Shown here: piece by piece, positions 21,732 through 30,659 of the stretch
Layout: every line of letters starts with the position of its first letter
Numbering within the stretch: the first letter of the stretch is position 1
From: Cryptosporangium minutisporangium
Lineage (GTDB): Bacteria > Actinomycetota > Actinomycetes > Mycobacteriales > Cryptosporangiaceae
Direction: 5' to 3'
Length of the DNA: 64,000 nt
NCBI RefSeq assembly: GCF_039536245.1
Contig: NZ_BAAAYN010000066.1
Coordinates: forward strand, 1-64,000
The notes under the pieces: model-generated
Databases searched by the model: none
What the model was told of the DNA's origin: nothing
The model's input: the letters and a program-made list of their open reading frames with translations, nothing else
Position numbers and translations under genes: made by a program

Positions 21732-21741
21732 CTTTTAGGTA
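21732..21741. promoter_or_regulatory. TACCTAAAAG motif in divergent promoter
   Basis: The decamer (read leftward) lies 36 bp from both the TTG at 21696 and the GTG at 21777. The same ten bases occur at 19088-19097 in the other divergent promoter of this locus, so it may be a shared regulator site. Confidence 0.4.
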
Positions 21742-21776
21742 GTTTGACTCATCTTCGTCCCTTAGGCTGCCGACCC

Positions 21777-22673
21777 GTGACACCCTTCGTGCCGTCCAGT
21801 GCCACGGCGTCGCATCCGCACCCGGAACTCCCGCCGGCCCTTCGGTCCCTGCTGGCCGACGTCGGCGTGCCACCGGACGCGCTGACGACCGCGGGATTCG
21901 TCGGCCCCCGGCGGCCGGTGCACCGCCTGCTCGGCGGTGGGCTGGTGGTCGAGGTCGCGTCGACCGACGCCGGTCGGCTGCGGCTCCAGCGCGAACTCTG
22001 GGGACGCGAGTGGGCGCGGCAGGTCGGCGTCCGGACCGTCCCGATACTCGGCGCCGACCGGAGCGGTGGCTGGATGGTCGCGGAGTGGTGGCGGCCGGCC
22101 CCACCGGCCGGAGCGGCGTTCCTGGACGACGCGGTCGCGACCGCGCTGCAGATCGCCGGCTCCCCGCCACCGGCGCCGGGGCCGCCCCCGGCGCACTGGA
22201 GGTCACCCCGGCGAACGGCACCGATCCGACTCGTCCGCGGGTTGCTGGGCGGCGTACCGACGCGCCTCTGGCTGGCAGCGCGACGAGCCGCGGCCACGCT
22301 GCCGAGCGTCCCGGTCGCGCACGGCGACTTCTATCACCGCAACGCGCTCTGGTGCCCGGAGCGCGGCGGCGTCCACGTCGTCGACTGGGAGTACCTCGGC
22401 CCCGGGCGCAAGCACGGCGACCTGCTCCGGCTCTGGACGCTGCTGCCGGACCGCGCCGACCGGGACGCGCTCCTGCACCGGATCCTCGACCTCACACCGC
22501 CCGACGAGCACCGCGAGGTAGGAACGCTGGCGCTCTACCTCGCGCTGCGGCTGCTCGGCGAGAACGTCAAGGGCAGCCCGGCCGACCGGCACCGGGCCGA
22601 CCTCGAACACGCCCGGTCGATCCAGCCGGAGGCCCGTGCCGTCGCACTGGCCCTGGACGCCTGGCCGGAGTGA
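21777..22673 (+). CDS. APH/choline-kinase-fold phosphotransferase
   Basis: A 298-residue small-molecule kinase of the aminoglycoside/choline phosphotransferase fold. It has the catalytic-loop motif HGDFYHRNALW near 181-191 and the metal-binding VDWEYLG near 202-208; the nucleotide loop at the N-terminus is weak. The substrate is unknown, and its place in a glycan locus suggests a sugar or lipid carrier rather than an antibiotic. The GTG at 21777 has no ribosome site but lies eight bases after TAGGCT, consistent with a leaderless transcript. It ends three bases from the converging GT4 gene. Confidence 0.75.
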   Translation: MTPFVPSSATASHPHPELPPALRSLLADVGVPPDALTTAGFVGPRRPVHRLLGGGLVVEVASTDAGRLRLQRELWGREWARQVGVRTVPILGADRSGGWMVAEWWRPAPPAGAAFLDDAVATALQIAGSPPPAPGPPPAHWRSPRRTAPIRLVRGLLGGVPTRLWLAARRAAATLPSVPVAHGDFYHRNALWCPERGGVHVVDWEYLGPGRKHGDLLRLWTLLPDRADRDALLHRILDLTPPDEHREVGTLALYLALRLLGENVKGSPADRHRADLEHARSIQPEARAVALALDAWPE

Positions 22674-22676
22674 CCC

Positions 22677-23822
22677 TCAGGTGCTGACCTCCGCCTGCGG
22701 GCGGCGTCCGCGGAGCAGCTCGCCGTAGAGGTCGAGCAGCCGCGCCGACGAGTCGTCGCCGATCGTCAGCGCCGCACGCCGCCGCCCGGCGTCCGCCGCC
22801 GCACGGGCCGTCTCCTGGTCGCTGAAGACCGTGACGACCGCCCCGGCGAGCGCCTCCGGGTCCTCCGGCGGGACGATCCAGCCGGTGCCGGGCGGCACCG
22901 ACTCGGCCATCCCGTCCACCGCGGTGACGACCACCGGCCGGCCGAGCGCCATCGCCTCCAGCGGCACCAGCGACATGCCCTCCCAGCGGGACGGGCAGAC
23001 CACGACGTCGGACGCGTAGAGCCAGCTCAGCGCGATCGGACGGTCGACCGGACCGGTGAAGTGCACGCCCTCGGCGCCGGCCTGCTGCGCTGCCGCCTCC
23101 AGCGCCGACCGGGTCGGACCGTCCCCGACCAGCACCAATCGCGCACCGGGTACCGCCGCCCGCACCGCCGGCCAGGCGTCGATCAACACGTCCTGGCCCT
23201 TCTGCCTGGCCAGCCGCGCGGTGCAGACCGCGACCGGGACGCCGGGCTCCACCCCGAGCGCCTCCCGGACCTCCGGGCGCGGCCTGGCCCGGATCGGCTC
23301 GACCGCGGTCGGCAGCACCGCGTTCGGCAGCACCTCCATCCGGCCCTGCAGACCGTGTGCGATGCCGGTGTCCCGCTCCGCCGCACTGACGCAGATGACG
23401 ACGTCGGTCCAGCGCATCGAGTACCGCTCCCAGCCGAGCACGGCATGCCGCAGGGCGCCGTCCACCGCCTGGAACGACCAGGCGTGCGGACTGAAGACGG
23501 TCGGCACTCGCCCGCGGAGCACGGACCGGCCGATCAGCCCCGCCTTGGCGCAGTGCAGATGGACGACGTCCGGCCGGACCTCCTCGAAGATCCGGCGGAA
23601 CGCACTCGCCTCGGCCAGCATGCCCACCCCGGGCCCCCGGGCGGCCCGCCAGGTGACGACGTCCGCGCCGCGGGCACCGGCGAGCGCCGCGAGCCGCCCG
23701 CCGGGGCACGCGACGGTCACGTGCACGCCGTGCTTGGCCTGGTACTCGACATAGTCCGCGACGCAGTGGGCCAGACCGGTGTTGACCGCATGGGACACGT
23801 GCAGAACCTGGACGGACGACAC
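22677..23822 (-). CDS. Glycosyltransferase family 4
   Basis: A 381-residue GT-B glycosyltransferase. The N-terminal acceptor domain has VVHLHCAKAGLIGR near 92, and the C-terminal donor domain has RLARQKGQDVLIDAW near 196, VGDGPTR near 225 and the nucleotide-sugar-binding PSRWEGMSLVPLEAMA near 278 with the family E-x7-E pair. It probably adds a sugar to the lipid-linked repeat unit. The GTG at 23822 follows GGAGGG at 6 nt. It is transcribed away from the rightward fusion GT, sharing a 173-bp AT-richer promoter region. Confidence 0.9.
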   Translation of the reverse strand: MSSVQVLHVSHAVNTGLAHCVADYVEYQAKHGVHVTVACPGGRLAALAGARGADVVTWRAARGPGVGMLAEASAFRRIFEEVRPDVVHLHCAKAGLIGRSVLRGRVPTVFSPHAWSFQAVDGALRHAVLGWERYSMRWTDVVICVSAAERDTGIAHGLQGRMEVLPNAVLPTAVEPIRARPRPEVREALGVEPGVPVAVCTARLARQKGQDVLIDAWPAVRAAVPGARLVLVGDGPTRSALEAAAQQAGAEGVHFTGPVDRPIALSWLYASDVVVCPSRWEGMSLVPLEAMALGRPVVVTAVDGMAESVPPGTGWIVPPEDPEALAGAVVTVFSDQETARAAADAGRRRAALTIGDDSSARLLDLYGELLRGRRPQAEVST

Positions 23823-23995
23823 TAATAACCCTCCAGCACATAAAGGCTTCGTTCTTGCTTTTATCGTTGTAAAGAGACTAAAACGACCCAGGCGACCAGT
23901 GAGCGTGCCACAGCCGAAGCCACCGATGCGAGCCACGCCACGCCGAGCCGGGCCGATCCCCCACCGCCGCCGGCCTACCGGGAGGACAACCACCG

Positions 23996-26374
23996 ATGGC
24001 GCATTCCGCGATCACCCCACCGCTGAAGGCCCTGGTCGTCACGCCCAGCGGCGTGCTCGGAGGTGCGGAGTCGTGGCTGCTGTCGATGCTCGACCACACC
24101 GAACGGCTGCGATCCCGGGTGGTGATGCTGGAGGACGGGCCGCTGCGGGCCGAGCTGGCCCGCCGCGACGTCCCCGTGCTGGTGCGGCCGGTCGGGCGCA
24201 CCGCCGCCGCGATCGCCGGCGGCGCCGGCTGGCTCGCCCGGGTACTGCGGGACCTCGATCCGGACGTGGTCGTCGGGAACGGGGTGAAGGCCCAGTGCGT
24301 GGTGGCGCCGGCCGCGCTGGCCGTCGGTGTGCCGTCGGTCTGGGTCAAGCACGACTACAGCTACGACCGGCGCCTGGCCCCGTGGTTGGCGAAGGCGTCC
24401 GGCCGGGTGATCGCGACCGCCGACGACGTCGCCGTAGCCGCTCGTCGTGCGGACACGGTGACGATCACCCCGCCGCGCCCGCAGGAACCGGAGCCGAGGG
24501 ATCACGCCCTACGGGTGCTCCGGGCGCTGAACGTGCCGGCTGGTGAGCGGCTGCTGCTGGCGATGCCGGTCCGGTTCGTGCCGTACAAGGGCGTCGACAC
24601 CGCGATCAGGGCCCTCGCCGAGCCGCAGGCCGCCGCGTGGGACCTGCTCGCGGTCGGCCCGGACGACCCCAGCCGCCCAGACGAGCGGGACCGGCTGGCC
24701 GCACTCGCCGCCGACTGGGGTGTCGCCGACCGGGTCCACCTCCGGCAGAACGTCCCGACCGTGGGTCGTCTGCTCGCCGGCGTGGACGCGGTCGCGGTGC
24801 TCACCCGCCCGGACGGCCCGCGCACGCCCGGCCGGGAGGGCTTCGGCCTGACCGCGCTCGAGGCCCAGCTGGCGGGCGTGCCGGTGATCGCGATCGACGA
24901 CGGTGGGCCGGTTGCGCGGCGGATCGGCCCGCAGCCGATGAAGCGTGCGGCCGGGCTCCTGGTGCCGCCGGCCGATCCGACCGCCGTCGCGGCTGCGCTG
25001 GCGGCCCTGACCGAGGCGGAGGTCCGGGCCGCGCTCGGCGCCGAAGGCCACCGGCGGTCGGCGCACCATCCGGACGCGGCAACGCAGGCCGCCCGGTTCG
25101 CCGCGCTGCTGGCCGAGGTCGCGCGTCGGCCGGGCGCCGGGCTCCGCCGGGTCGACGCCCCGGCGATCAGCGTCGTCAGCCCGGTACTCGACGAAGCGCC
25201 GGTGATCGACGAACTGATCGGAATGCTCTCGGCGCAGCTCGGCCCGGACGACGAGTACGTGCTGGTCGACGGCGGATCCACGGACGGCACCGCGGAACGC
25301 ATCGCGTCCTGGCACGACTGGGACCCACGGATCCGGCTGGTGCGCCACGGCGGCGGCACCATCGGCTACAGCCGCAACTGCGGGGTGTCCGCCGCACAGC
25401 ACGAGTTCATCGCGTGCACGGACGCCGGCTGCACACCGTCGGCGAGCTGGCTGGAGGGGTTCCGGGCGGCCGCCGCGGAGACCACAGCGGCGGCTCGGCG
25501 GCACGGCGAGAACCCGGCCGAGTTCCCGATCGGGCTGTACGTCGGCGTGTACTCCGCCGCGGTGCGGCCCGGGCGCTGGTTCGAGTCGGCGATGGCGGCG
25601 ATGAACTGGCCTGACCCGGTCGAGCTGCGGCGCCGGACCGCGCTGCGCGCGCTCTACGGCCGGCTGTTCGGCCGGTCGTTCTCCGCTACCCGCGTCGACG
25701 GCCGGTCGGTCGGGTTCACCCGGGACGTCTGGCGGGCCGCCGGCGGGTTCCCGGAGCACCTGCGGACGGCCGAGGACGAGGCGTACGGCCGTGCCGTGCG
25801 GGACGCCGGTGCCCGCACCGCGCTCACTCTGGACGCCGCTGTCACGTGGCACCAGCGACCGAGCATCGGCGCGGCGTTCGCGCAGTTCCGCGGGTACGGC
25901 CGGGGTGGTGGCACCGGGCGGTCCGGGGCGCTGCTGCGGCGGGACGCGATCCGCTTCGGCGGCTACCTCGGGGCGGCGGCCGCGATCACCCGGGGCGGGA
26001 AGCCCGGCCGCGTGCTGGCGGCGGCCGGCGCCGCCGCGTACTTCTCGTTGCCGGTCGCGCGGGTGCTGCGACGCGGGCAGTCTCCGCTGGTCCTGCCGCT
26101 GGTGCCGGTGGCTGCGCTGCTCAAGGACGGCGCCAAGCTGGTCGGCACGGCCGAGGCACTGCTGACCGGGCTCAGCGGGCGCATGCGTCGACGCGCGGCC
26201 GGACGTCCCGCGGCCGACGAACCGCGCGGGCCCGGCACGGCCACGCGGACGCCCGAGCAGCCTCCCGGCTACCGGCCCCGGCACCGCGCCGACGGCCGGT
26301 CGGGCGTCGCGTCGGTGAGACCGCTCGCCGGCGAGCCGGTGACGGCGGGACGATCCATCGAGGCGGAGACATGA
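23996..26374 (+). CDS. Bifunctional GT4-GT2 fusion glycosyltransferase
   Basis: A 792-residue protein with two glycosyltransferases. Residues 1-385 form a GT-B family 4 enzyme with GGAESWLL near 22, PVRFVPYKGVDTAI near 189 and EGFGLTALEAQLAG near 280. Residues 392-640 form a GT-A family 2 enzyme with SVVSPVLDEAPVIDEL near 394, VLVDGGSTDGTAE near 420 and the metal-binding region TDAGCTPS near 475. A helix-rich tail may touch the membrane. One chain adding two successive sugars is the likely meaning. The ATG follows GGAGG at 10 nt. Its stop overlaps the next start (ATGA), beginning a four-gene coupled operon. Confidence 0.88.
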   Translation: MAHSAITPPLKALVVTPSGVLGGAESWLLSMLDHTERLRSRVVMLEDGPLRAELARRDVPVLVRPVGRTAAAIAGGAGWLARVLRDLDPDVVVGNGVKAQCVVAPAALAVGVPSVWVKHDYSYDRRLAPWLAKASGRVIATADDVAVAARRADTVTITPPRPQEPEPRDHALRVLRALNVPAGERLLLAMPVRFVPYKGVDTAIRALAEPQAAAWDLLAVGPDDPSRPDERDRLAALAADWGVADRVHLRQNVPTVGRLLAGVDAVAVLTRPDGPRTPGREGFGLTALEAQLAGVPVIAIDDGGPVARRIGPQPMKRAAGLLVPPADPTAVAAALAALTEAEVRAALGAEGHRRSAHHPDAATQAARFAALLAEVARRPGAGLRRVDAPAISVVSPVLDEAPVIDELIGMLSAQLGPDDEYVLVDGGSTDGTAERIASWHDWDPRIRLVRHGGGTIGYSRNCGVSAAQHEFIACTDAGCTPSASWLEGFRAAAAETTAAARRHGENPAEFPIGLYVGVYSAAVRPGRWFESAMAAMNWPDPVELRRRTALRALYGRLFGRSFSATRVDGRSVGFTRDVWRAAGGFPEHLRTAEDEAYGRAVRDAGARTALTLDAAVTWHQRPSIGAAFAQFRGYGRGGGTGRSGALLRRDAIRFGGYLGAAAAITRGGKPGRVLAAAGAAAYFSLPVARVLRRGQSPLVLPLVPVAALLKDGAKLVGTAEALLTGLSGRMRRRAAGRPAADEPRGPGTATRTPEQPPGYRPRHRADGRSGVASVRPLAGEPVTAGRSIEAET

Positions 26375-27831
26375 CCGCACCGCCCGCGCAGCACCGAACC
26401 GTTCCGGCTCGTTCCTCCGCTCGCACTCCCCGCGGCGACCTGGTGCCGGTCTGGGCGGTGGCGCTCGTGTTTGCGGGCCCGGCCGTGGGCAACCGCCTGA
26501 TCCCCGGCGGCGCGGGACTCCAGGTCATCCACGTCGTCTGCGTCACGGCGATCGCCGTGACCGCGCTCTGGGCACTCGCCGGACGCCTTCCGGTCCGGGC
26601 CGCGCTGCGCCGCCGCGAGATCCGCCCGCCGCTCTGGTTCGGAGCCGGGCTGGTCGCCGTAGCCGGTGCCTCCACGCTCCTCGCCGCGAACCCGCTCCGT
26701 GGGCTGAAGGTCACCACCACCTACGCCGCCGGATGGCTGCTGCTCGTGGCGGTGCTGCTGGTCGCGACGTCCCCCGGCCGCTTGCGGACGCTCGTCGGCA
26801 CCGCGGTCGTCGGCTCGCTGACCGTCACCCTCCCGATCCTGAGCCAGGCCGAGCGCCTGAAGCCGGTCTACGGCGGCGCGGTGGTCCGGAACCGGGCGCA
26901 GTCGATCTTCGCCGACCCGAACCAGTTCGGGTGTTACGCCGCGTTGATCGTCCTGCTCGCGCTCGGCTGGTTCCTCGCGGCACCGCACCGGTGGGAGCGG
27001 GTGCTCGCCCTCGCCGGTGGGGCGGGTGCGGCGGCCGCGCTCGTACTGTCATTGAGCCGCGGGGCCTGGCTCGGTACCGCGGCCGGACTCGTCGTCGCGG
27101 CGATGCTCCACCCCGCCGTGCGGCGCGCGCTGCTCACCGCGGCGGCGCTCGGTGCGACGCTGATCGCGTCCGGGATCATGTTCAGCCTCACCGCTCCCAC
27201 GGAACTCCGGGGTGGCCCGGCGGCCCAGGTCGTCGAGGTCGTGGTGGACCGGATCGCGGTGATCGACGACCGCGCCGCCAACCCGCACGACGTCCGACCG
27301 ATCACCTGGCGCGAGGCGGTGCGTCAGTTCGGTGCGCATCCGGTGCTGGGTAACGGGCCCGGCTCGTTCAGCCGGCTCGCCGCGGAGTCACCGTCGGTCA
27401 TCCAGTTCGCGCCGCGGCTGCACGCGCACAACGCGCTGCTGCACCTCGGCGCCGAGACCGGCGTCATGGGGCTGTTCGCCGGGGTGGCGTTCGTCGGCAG
27501 CTGCGGCCTCGCCGCGCTGATCGCGGCCCGCCGCCTCCGGCGCGCCACACCCACCCGCGGCCGGGAGGACGCGCTCGACGCAACCGCGTCCGGCCCCGCG
27601 CCTCCGGCCGAGGTGGCGTCGTCCCCGGCGGACGGGGCGCGTCCGGCAGACGCTGCGGGTCTGGCGTGCACCGCCGCGGGGCGGGCGCTGGGGCTGGTCG
27701 CCGGAGCGACCGGCGCACTCGTCGCGCTCTCCGTGCACCTGATGGTCGACTACCCGATCCGCAACCCGGTGCTGATGATCACCGCGTGGACGGTCACCGG
27801 CCTGTTGCTGGCCGCCGGGGCCGACCGGTGA
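26371..27831 (+). CDS. O-antigen ligase/Wzy-like polymerase
   Basis: A 486-residue integral membrane protein with about ten to twelve helices. It carries the hallmarks of the Wzy_C superfamily: SIFADPNQFGCYAA near 178-190 and, in the large outside loop, LHAHNALLHLGAETGVMGL near 350-368 with its conserved His. It most likely polymerises the lipid-linked repeat units outside the membrane. The ATG overlaps the fusion GT stop as ATGA and its own stop overlaps the flippase start as GTGA. Confidence 0.88.
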   Translation: MTAPPAQHRTVPARSSARTPRGDLVPVWAVALVFAGPAVGNRLIPGGAGLQVIHVVCVTAIAVTALWALAGRLPVRAALRRREIRPPLWFGAGLVAVAGASTLLAANPLRGLKVTTTYAAGWLLLVAVLLVATSPGRLRTLVGTAVVGSLTVTLPILSQAERLKPVYGGAVVRNRAQSIFADPNQFGCYAALIVLLALGWFLAAPHRWERVLALAGGAGAAAALVLSLSRGAWLGTAAGLVVAAMLHPAVRRALLTAAALGATLIASGIMFSLTAPTELRGGPAAQVVEVVVDRIAVIDDRAANPHDVRPITWREAVRQFGAHPVLGNGPGSFSRLAAESPSVIQFAPRLHAHNALLHLGAETGVMGLFAGVAFVGSCGLAALIAARRLRRATPTRGREDALDATASGPAPPAEVASSPADGARPADAAGLACTAAGRALGLVAGATGALVALSVHLMVDYPIRNPVLMITAWTVTGLLLAAGADR

Positions 27832-29606
27832 CCGCCACGCCCACCCGGCAGCCGACCGCTACCGAGCACGCCCGGCACAGCGCCGAGCTCCGTGGCGTCG
27901 CCCGCGCAGGCACGATCAGCCTGGTCGGATCCGCGACCTCCGCGCTGCTCGGCTTCGTCCTGGTCGTCCAGGTGAGCCGCGGCCTCGGCGCGGCCGGGGC
28001 CGGTGCGTTCTCGGTGGTCGTCGCCGTCGCGATGATGCTCGCCGTCGCCGGCCGGTTCGGTACCGACACCGCGCTGGTCCGGATGGCTCCGCGGCTGCGC
28101 GCGCTCGGACGTACCCGCGACATCGACGCCGCCGCGGTGGCCGCGCTGGCCCCGGTGTTCGTCGGCACCACGCTCCTCGCGGCGACGGCCTGGTGGGCGG
28201 CGCCGCTCCTCGTCGACCTCGTGTTCGAGCAGCCGACGCCGCCCGGAGCGGTCTGGCTGATCCGGGTCGGCGTGACCACCGTGCCGCTCGCGGCGACCGG
28301 CTACGTCGCGCTCGCCGTGACCCGCGGCCTGGGCAGCATCGTGCCGCTGACGATGGTGGAGAGCATCACCAAGCCGGTCCTGCGGTGCGTGTTCGTCGCG
28401 GTGGCCGTGGCGGTCGCGCACCAGCGGTGGCCGGACGCGGAACTCTCGGCCGCACCGGTGCTCTGGACCACCGTGGCGTGGGCGGTACCGACGCTGCTCG
28501 GCGGCGTCTGGTCGGCGATCCTCGCGCACCGCGCCCTTCGAGCGGTCCGCGCCGAGCCGGACGCGATCCCGGGCGACGCGGACGCCATCCCGGGCGGCAC
28601 CGGGGACGGCGGCGCAGCGAGTCCCAGCGGGGTCGCGGCTACCTGGCGGGAGCTGTGGCGATTCGCGACGCCACGCGCCGCCGCGTCCGCCTGTGAGATC
28701 GCCGGCATGCACGCCGGCATCATCCTGGTCAGCGCCCTCGCCGGGGTGACCGAGGCCGGGGTCTACAACGCCGCGCTGCGCCTCGCTCTCGCCGGGACGC
28801 TGGCCCTGCAGGCACTTCGGCTCGCGATCGCCCCCACGCTCGCCCGCCTCCTCACGGTCGGCGACACGGCAGGCGTCGAGCACCTCCACCGCACCGCCGC
28901 GGTCTGGATCACCGTCGTGTCGTTCCCGCTCTACCTGGTCTTCGCGGTCTGGCCCAGCGAGGTACTGCGGCTGTTCGGCCCTGGCTTCTCGGTCGGCGGG
29001 CCGGCGCTGGCGCTCCTGGCCGCGGGCACGCTGGTCAACCTCGCCACCGGCCCGGTCTCCACGCTGCTCTTGATGAGCGGTCGGTCCACGCTCACGCTCG
29101 CCGTCACCGCGACGTCGCTGACCTGCGGTATCGCGCTCGCAGTAGTGCTGATACCGCGGTACGGCGTCACCGGGGCGGCGATCGCCAAGGCGGCGGCCGT
29201 CGTCGGCGAGAACGTCGCGATCACGCTGATCGTCCGCCGGACGGTCGGCGTCCGGACGCTCTCCCGCCCCCTGCTCCGGGCCACCGCCGCCGGGGCCGTG
29301 TGTTTCGTCGTCCCGGCCCTGATCTACGACGTGGCGACCGGACACGCCGTGCCCGACTTCCGGGCCGCGGTGATCCTCGTCCTGCTCGGCAGCGTGGGCT
29401 ACCTGGTCCTGCTCCGGCGCTGGCGGGGCGAGTTCGCGCTCGCGGACCTCGCCGCCGCCCTGCCGACCCACCGACTGCGGCTGCCCGGCAGCCGCCTCCA
29501 CCGCTCCGCTGGGCGACGCCGCCCGGTCGAGCCGCACGACCCGGCCGAGCCGCCACCGCGCCGGACCGATCCCCCTCCGTCCGATGCGAGCAAGGAGTAC
29601 CGATGA
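27828..29606 (+). CDS. Wzx-like polysaccharide flippase
   Basis: A 592-residue MATE/MOP-superfamily polysaccharide transporter with about fourteen membrane helices. The opening GTISLVGSATSALLGFVLVV and the VSRGLGAAGAGAFS motif near 45 are typical. It would flip lipid-linked repeat units outward before polymerisation by the preceding gene product. A charged 80-residue tail follows the last helix. The GTG at 27828 overlaps the previous stop, and the ATGA at the end couples it to the sulfotransferase. Confidence 0.9.
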   Translation: MTATPTRQPTATEHARHSAELRGVARAGTISLVGSATSALLGFVLVVQVSRGLGAAGAGAFSVVVAVAMMLAVAGRFGTDTALVRMAPRLRALGRTRDIDAAAVAALAPVFVGTTLLAATAWWAAPLLVDLVFEQPTPPGAVWLIRVGVTTVPLAATGYVALAVTRGLGSIVPLTMVESITKPVLRCVFVAVAVAVAHQRWPDAELSAAPVLWTTVAWAVPTLLGGVWSAILAHRALRAVRAEPDAIPGDADAIPGGTGDGGAASPSGVAATWRELWRFATPRAAASACEIAGMHAGIILVSALAGVTEAGVYNAALRLALAGTLALQALRLAIAPTLARLLTVGDTAGVEHLHRTAAVWITVVSFPLYLVFAVWPSEVLRLFGPGFSVGGPALALLAAGTLVNLATGPVSTLLLMSGRSTLTLAVTATSLTCGIALAVVLIPRYGVTGAAIAKAAAVVGENVAITLIVRRTVGVRTLSRPLLRATAAGAVCFVVPALIYDVATGHAVPDFRAAVILVLLGSVGYLVLLRRWRGEFALADLAAALPTHRLRLPGSRLHRSAGRRRPVEPHDPAEPPPRRTDPPPSDASKEYR

Positions 29607-30598
29607 GCCCTCTTCAACCTCCGGGCAGCCCTCAACTCGAGCAACCTCGGCGGTCACCGGTCGGAAAGAGTTCATTGAGCATGCTTCGCCACGTCGAGGT
29701 GCCGGATCCGCTGCGTGCCGCCAAGCGCCGGGTGCCGCGCCCGGTGAAGCGGGTGGTCCGCCGCGCGGTGCGACGCTACGGCGAGCACACCGCCGACCAG
29801 CGCACGCTGCCGGACTTCCTGATCATCGGCACGAAGCGCGGGGGCACCACCTCGGTCTGGAACTGGCTGGTCCGCCACCCGAACGTCGCACCGATGTTCC
29901 CGGCGCTCCAGCAGATCAAGAGCCCGCACTACTTCGACATCCACTACAGCCGCGGCGAGCGCTGGTACCGCTCGCACTTCCCGAGCCGCGCCGCGCTCGA
30001 CCGGGCGGCCCAACGCACCGGCATCCGACCGCTGACCGGCGAGGCGAGCCCTTACTACCTGTTCCACCCGCTGGTGCCGGAGCGGGTTCAGCACACCGTC
30101 CCCAAGGCACGGCTGGTGGTGCTGCTCCGCAACCCGGTCGACCGGGCCTACTCCAACTACTGGGAGCGGCGCGGCTCGGCTGCCGAGTGCCTGCCCACGT
30201 TCGAGGCCGCGATCGACGCCGAGGAGGGGCGGCTACGCGGCGAGACCGAGCGGATCCTGACCGATCCGAACTACTACTCGTACCACCACGACTGGCACAG
30301 CTACCTGGCTCGCGGCCGGTACGTCGAGCAGGTGGCCCGGTGGCTCGACCGGTTCGGCCGTGACCAGCTGCTGATCATGCCGTTCGAGGACCTCCGGAAG
30401 AACCCGAGCGGCGCCTACCGGACGCTGCAGGAGTTCCTCAGCCTGCCGGTCGTCGAGCCACCGCGGCTGGCCCACCACAACAAGCTTCCGGCTCCGCCGA
30501 TGGCCACGGCGACCAGGGCGCGACTCGTCGAGTACTACCGCCCGTACAACGCCCGCCTGGCCGAGCTGCTCGGCGTGTCCTTCGACTGGGATCGCTGA
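29603..30598 (+). CDS. PAPS-dependent sulfotransferase
   Basis: A 331-residue cytosolic sulfotransferase. The 5'-phosphosulfate loop IIGTKRGGTTSVWNW lies near 73-87 and the 3'-phosphate-binding RNPVDRAYSNYWE near 176-188, both features of the PAPS sulfotransferase fold. The end of the catalytic domain is marked by LLIMPFEDLRKNP near 256. It probably sulfates a sugar of the glycan. It is translationally coupled to the flippase gene (ATGA, preceded by AAGGAG). Confidence 0.9.
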   Translation: MSPLQPPGSPQLEQPRRSPVGKSSLSMLRHVEVPDPLRAAKRRVPRPVKRVVRRAVRRYGEHTADQRTLPDFLIIGTKRGGTTSVWNWLVRHPNVAPMFPALQQIKSPHYFDIHYSRGERWYRSHFPSRAALDRAAQRTGIRPLTGEASPYYLFHPLVPERVQHTVPKARLVVLLRNPVDRAYSNYWERRGSAAECLPTFEAAIDAEEGRLRGETERILTDPNYYSYHHDWHSYLARGRYVEQVARWLDRFGRDQLLIMPFEDLRKNPSGAYRTLQEFLSLPVVEPPRLAHHNKLPAPPMATATRARLVEYYRPYNARLAELLGVSFDWDR

Positions 30599-30659
30599 GC
30601 CGACCGAAGGCCCGTTCGCCGCCGGTCGGTTCCGACCGGCGTTCGTCCCGAGGAGAAAC

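Noticed and set aside
21777-22673. Aminoglycoside resistance gene
   Set aside because: The kinase fold is shared with many metabolic kinases, and its place inside a glycan locus argues against a resistance role.
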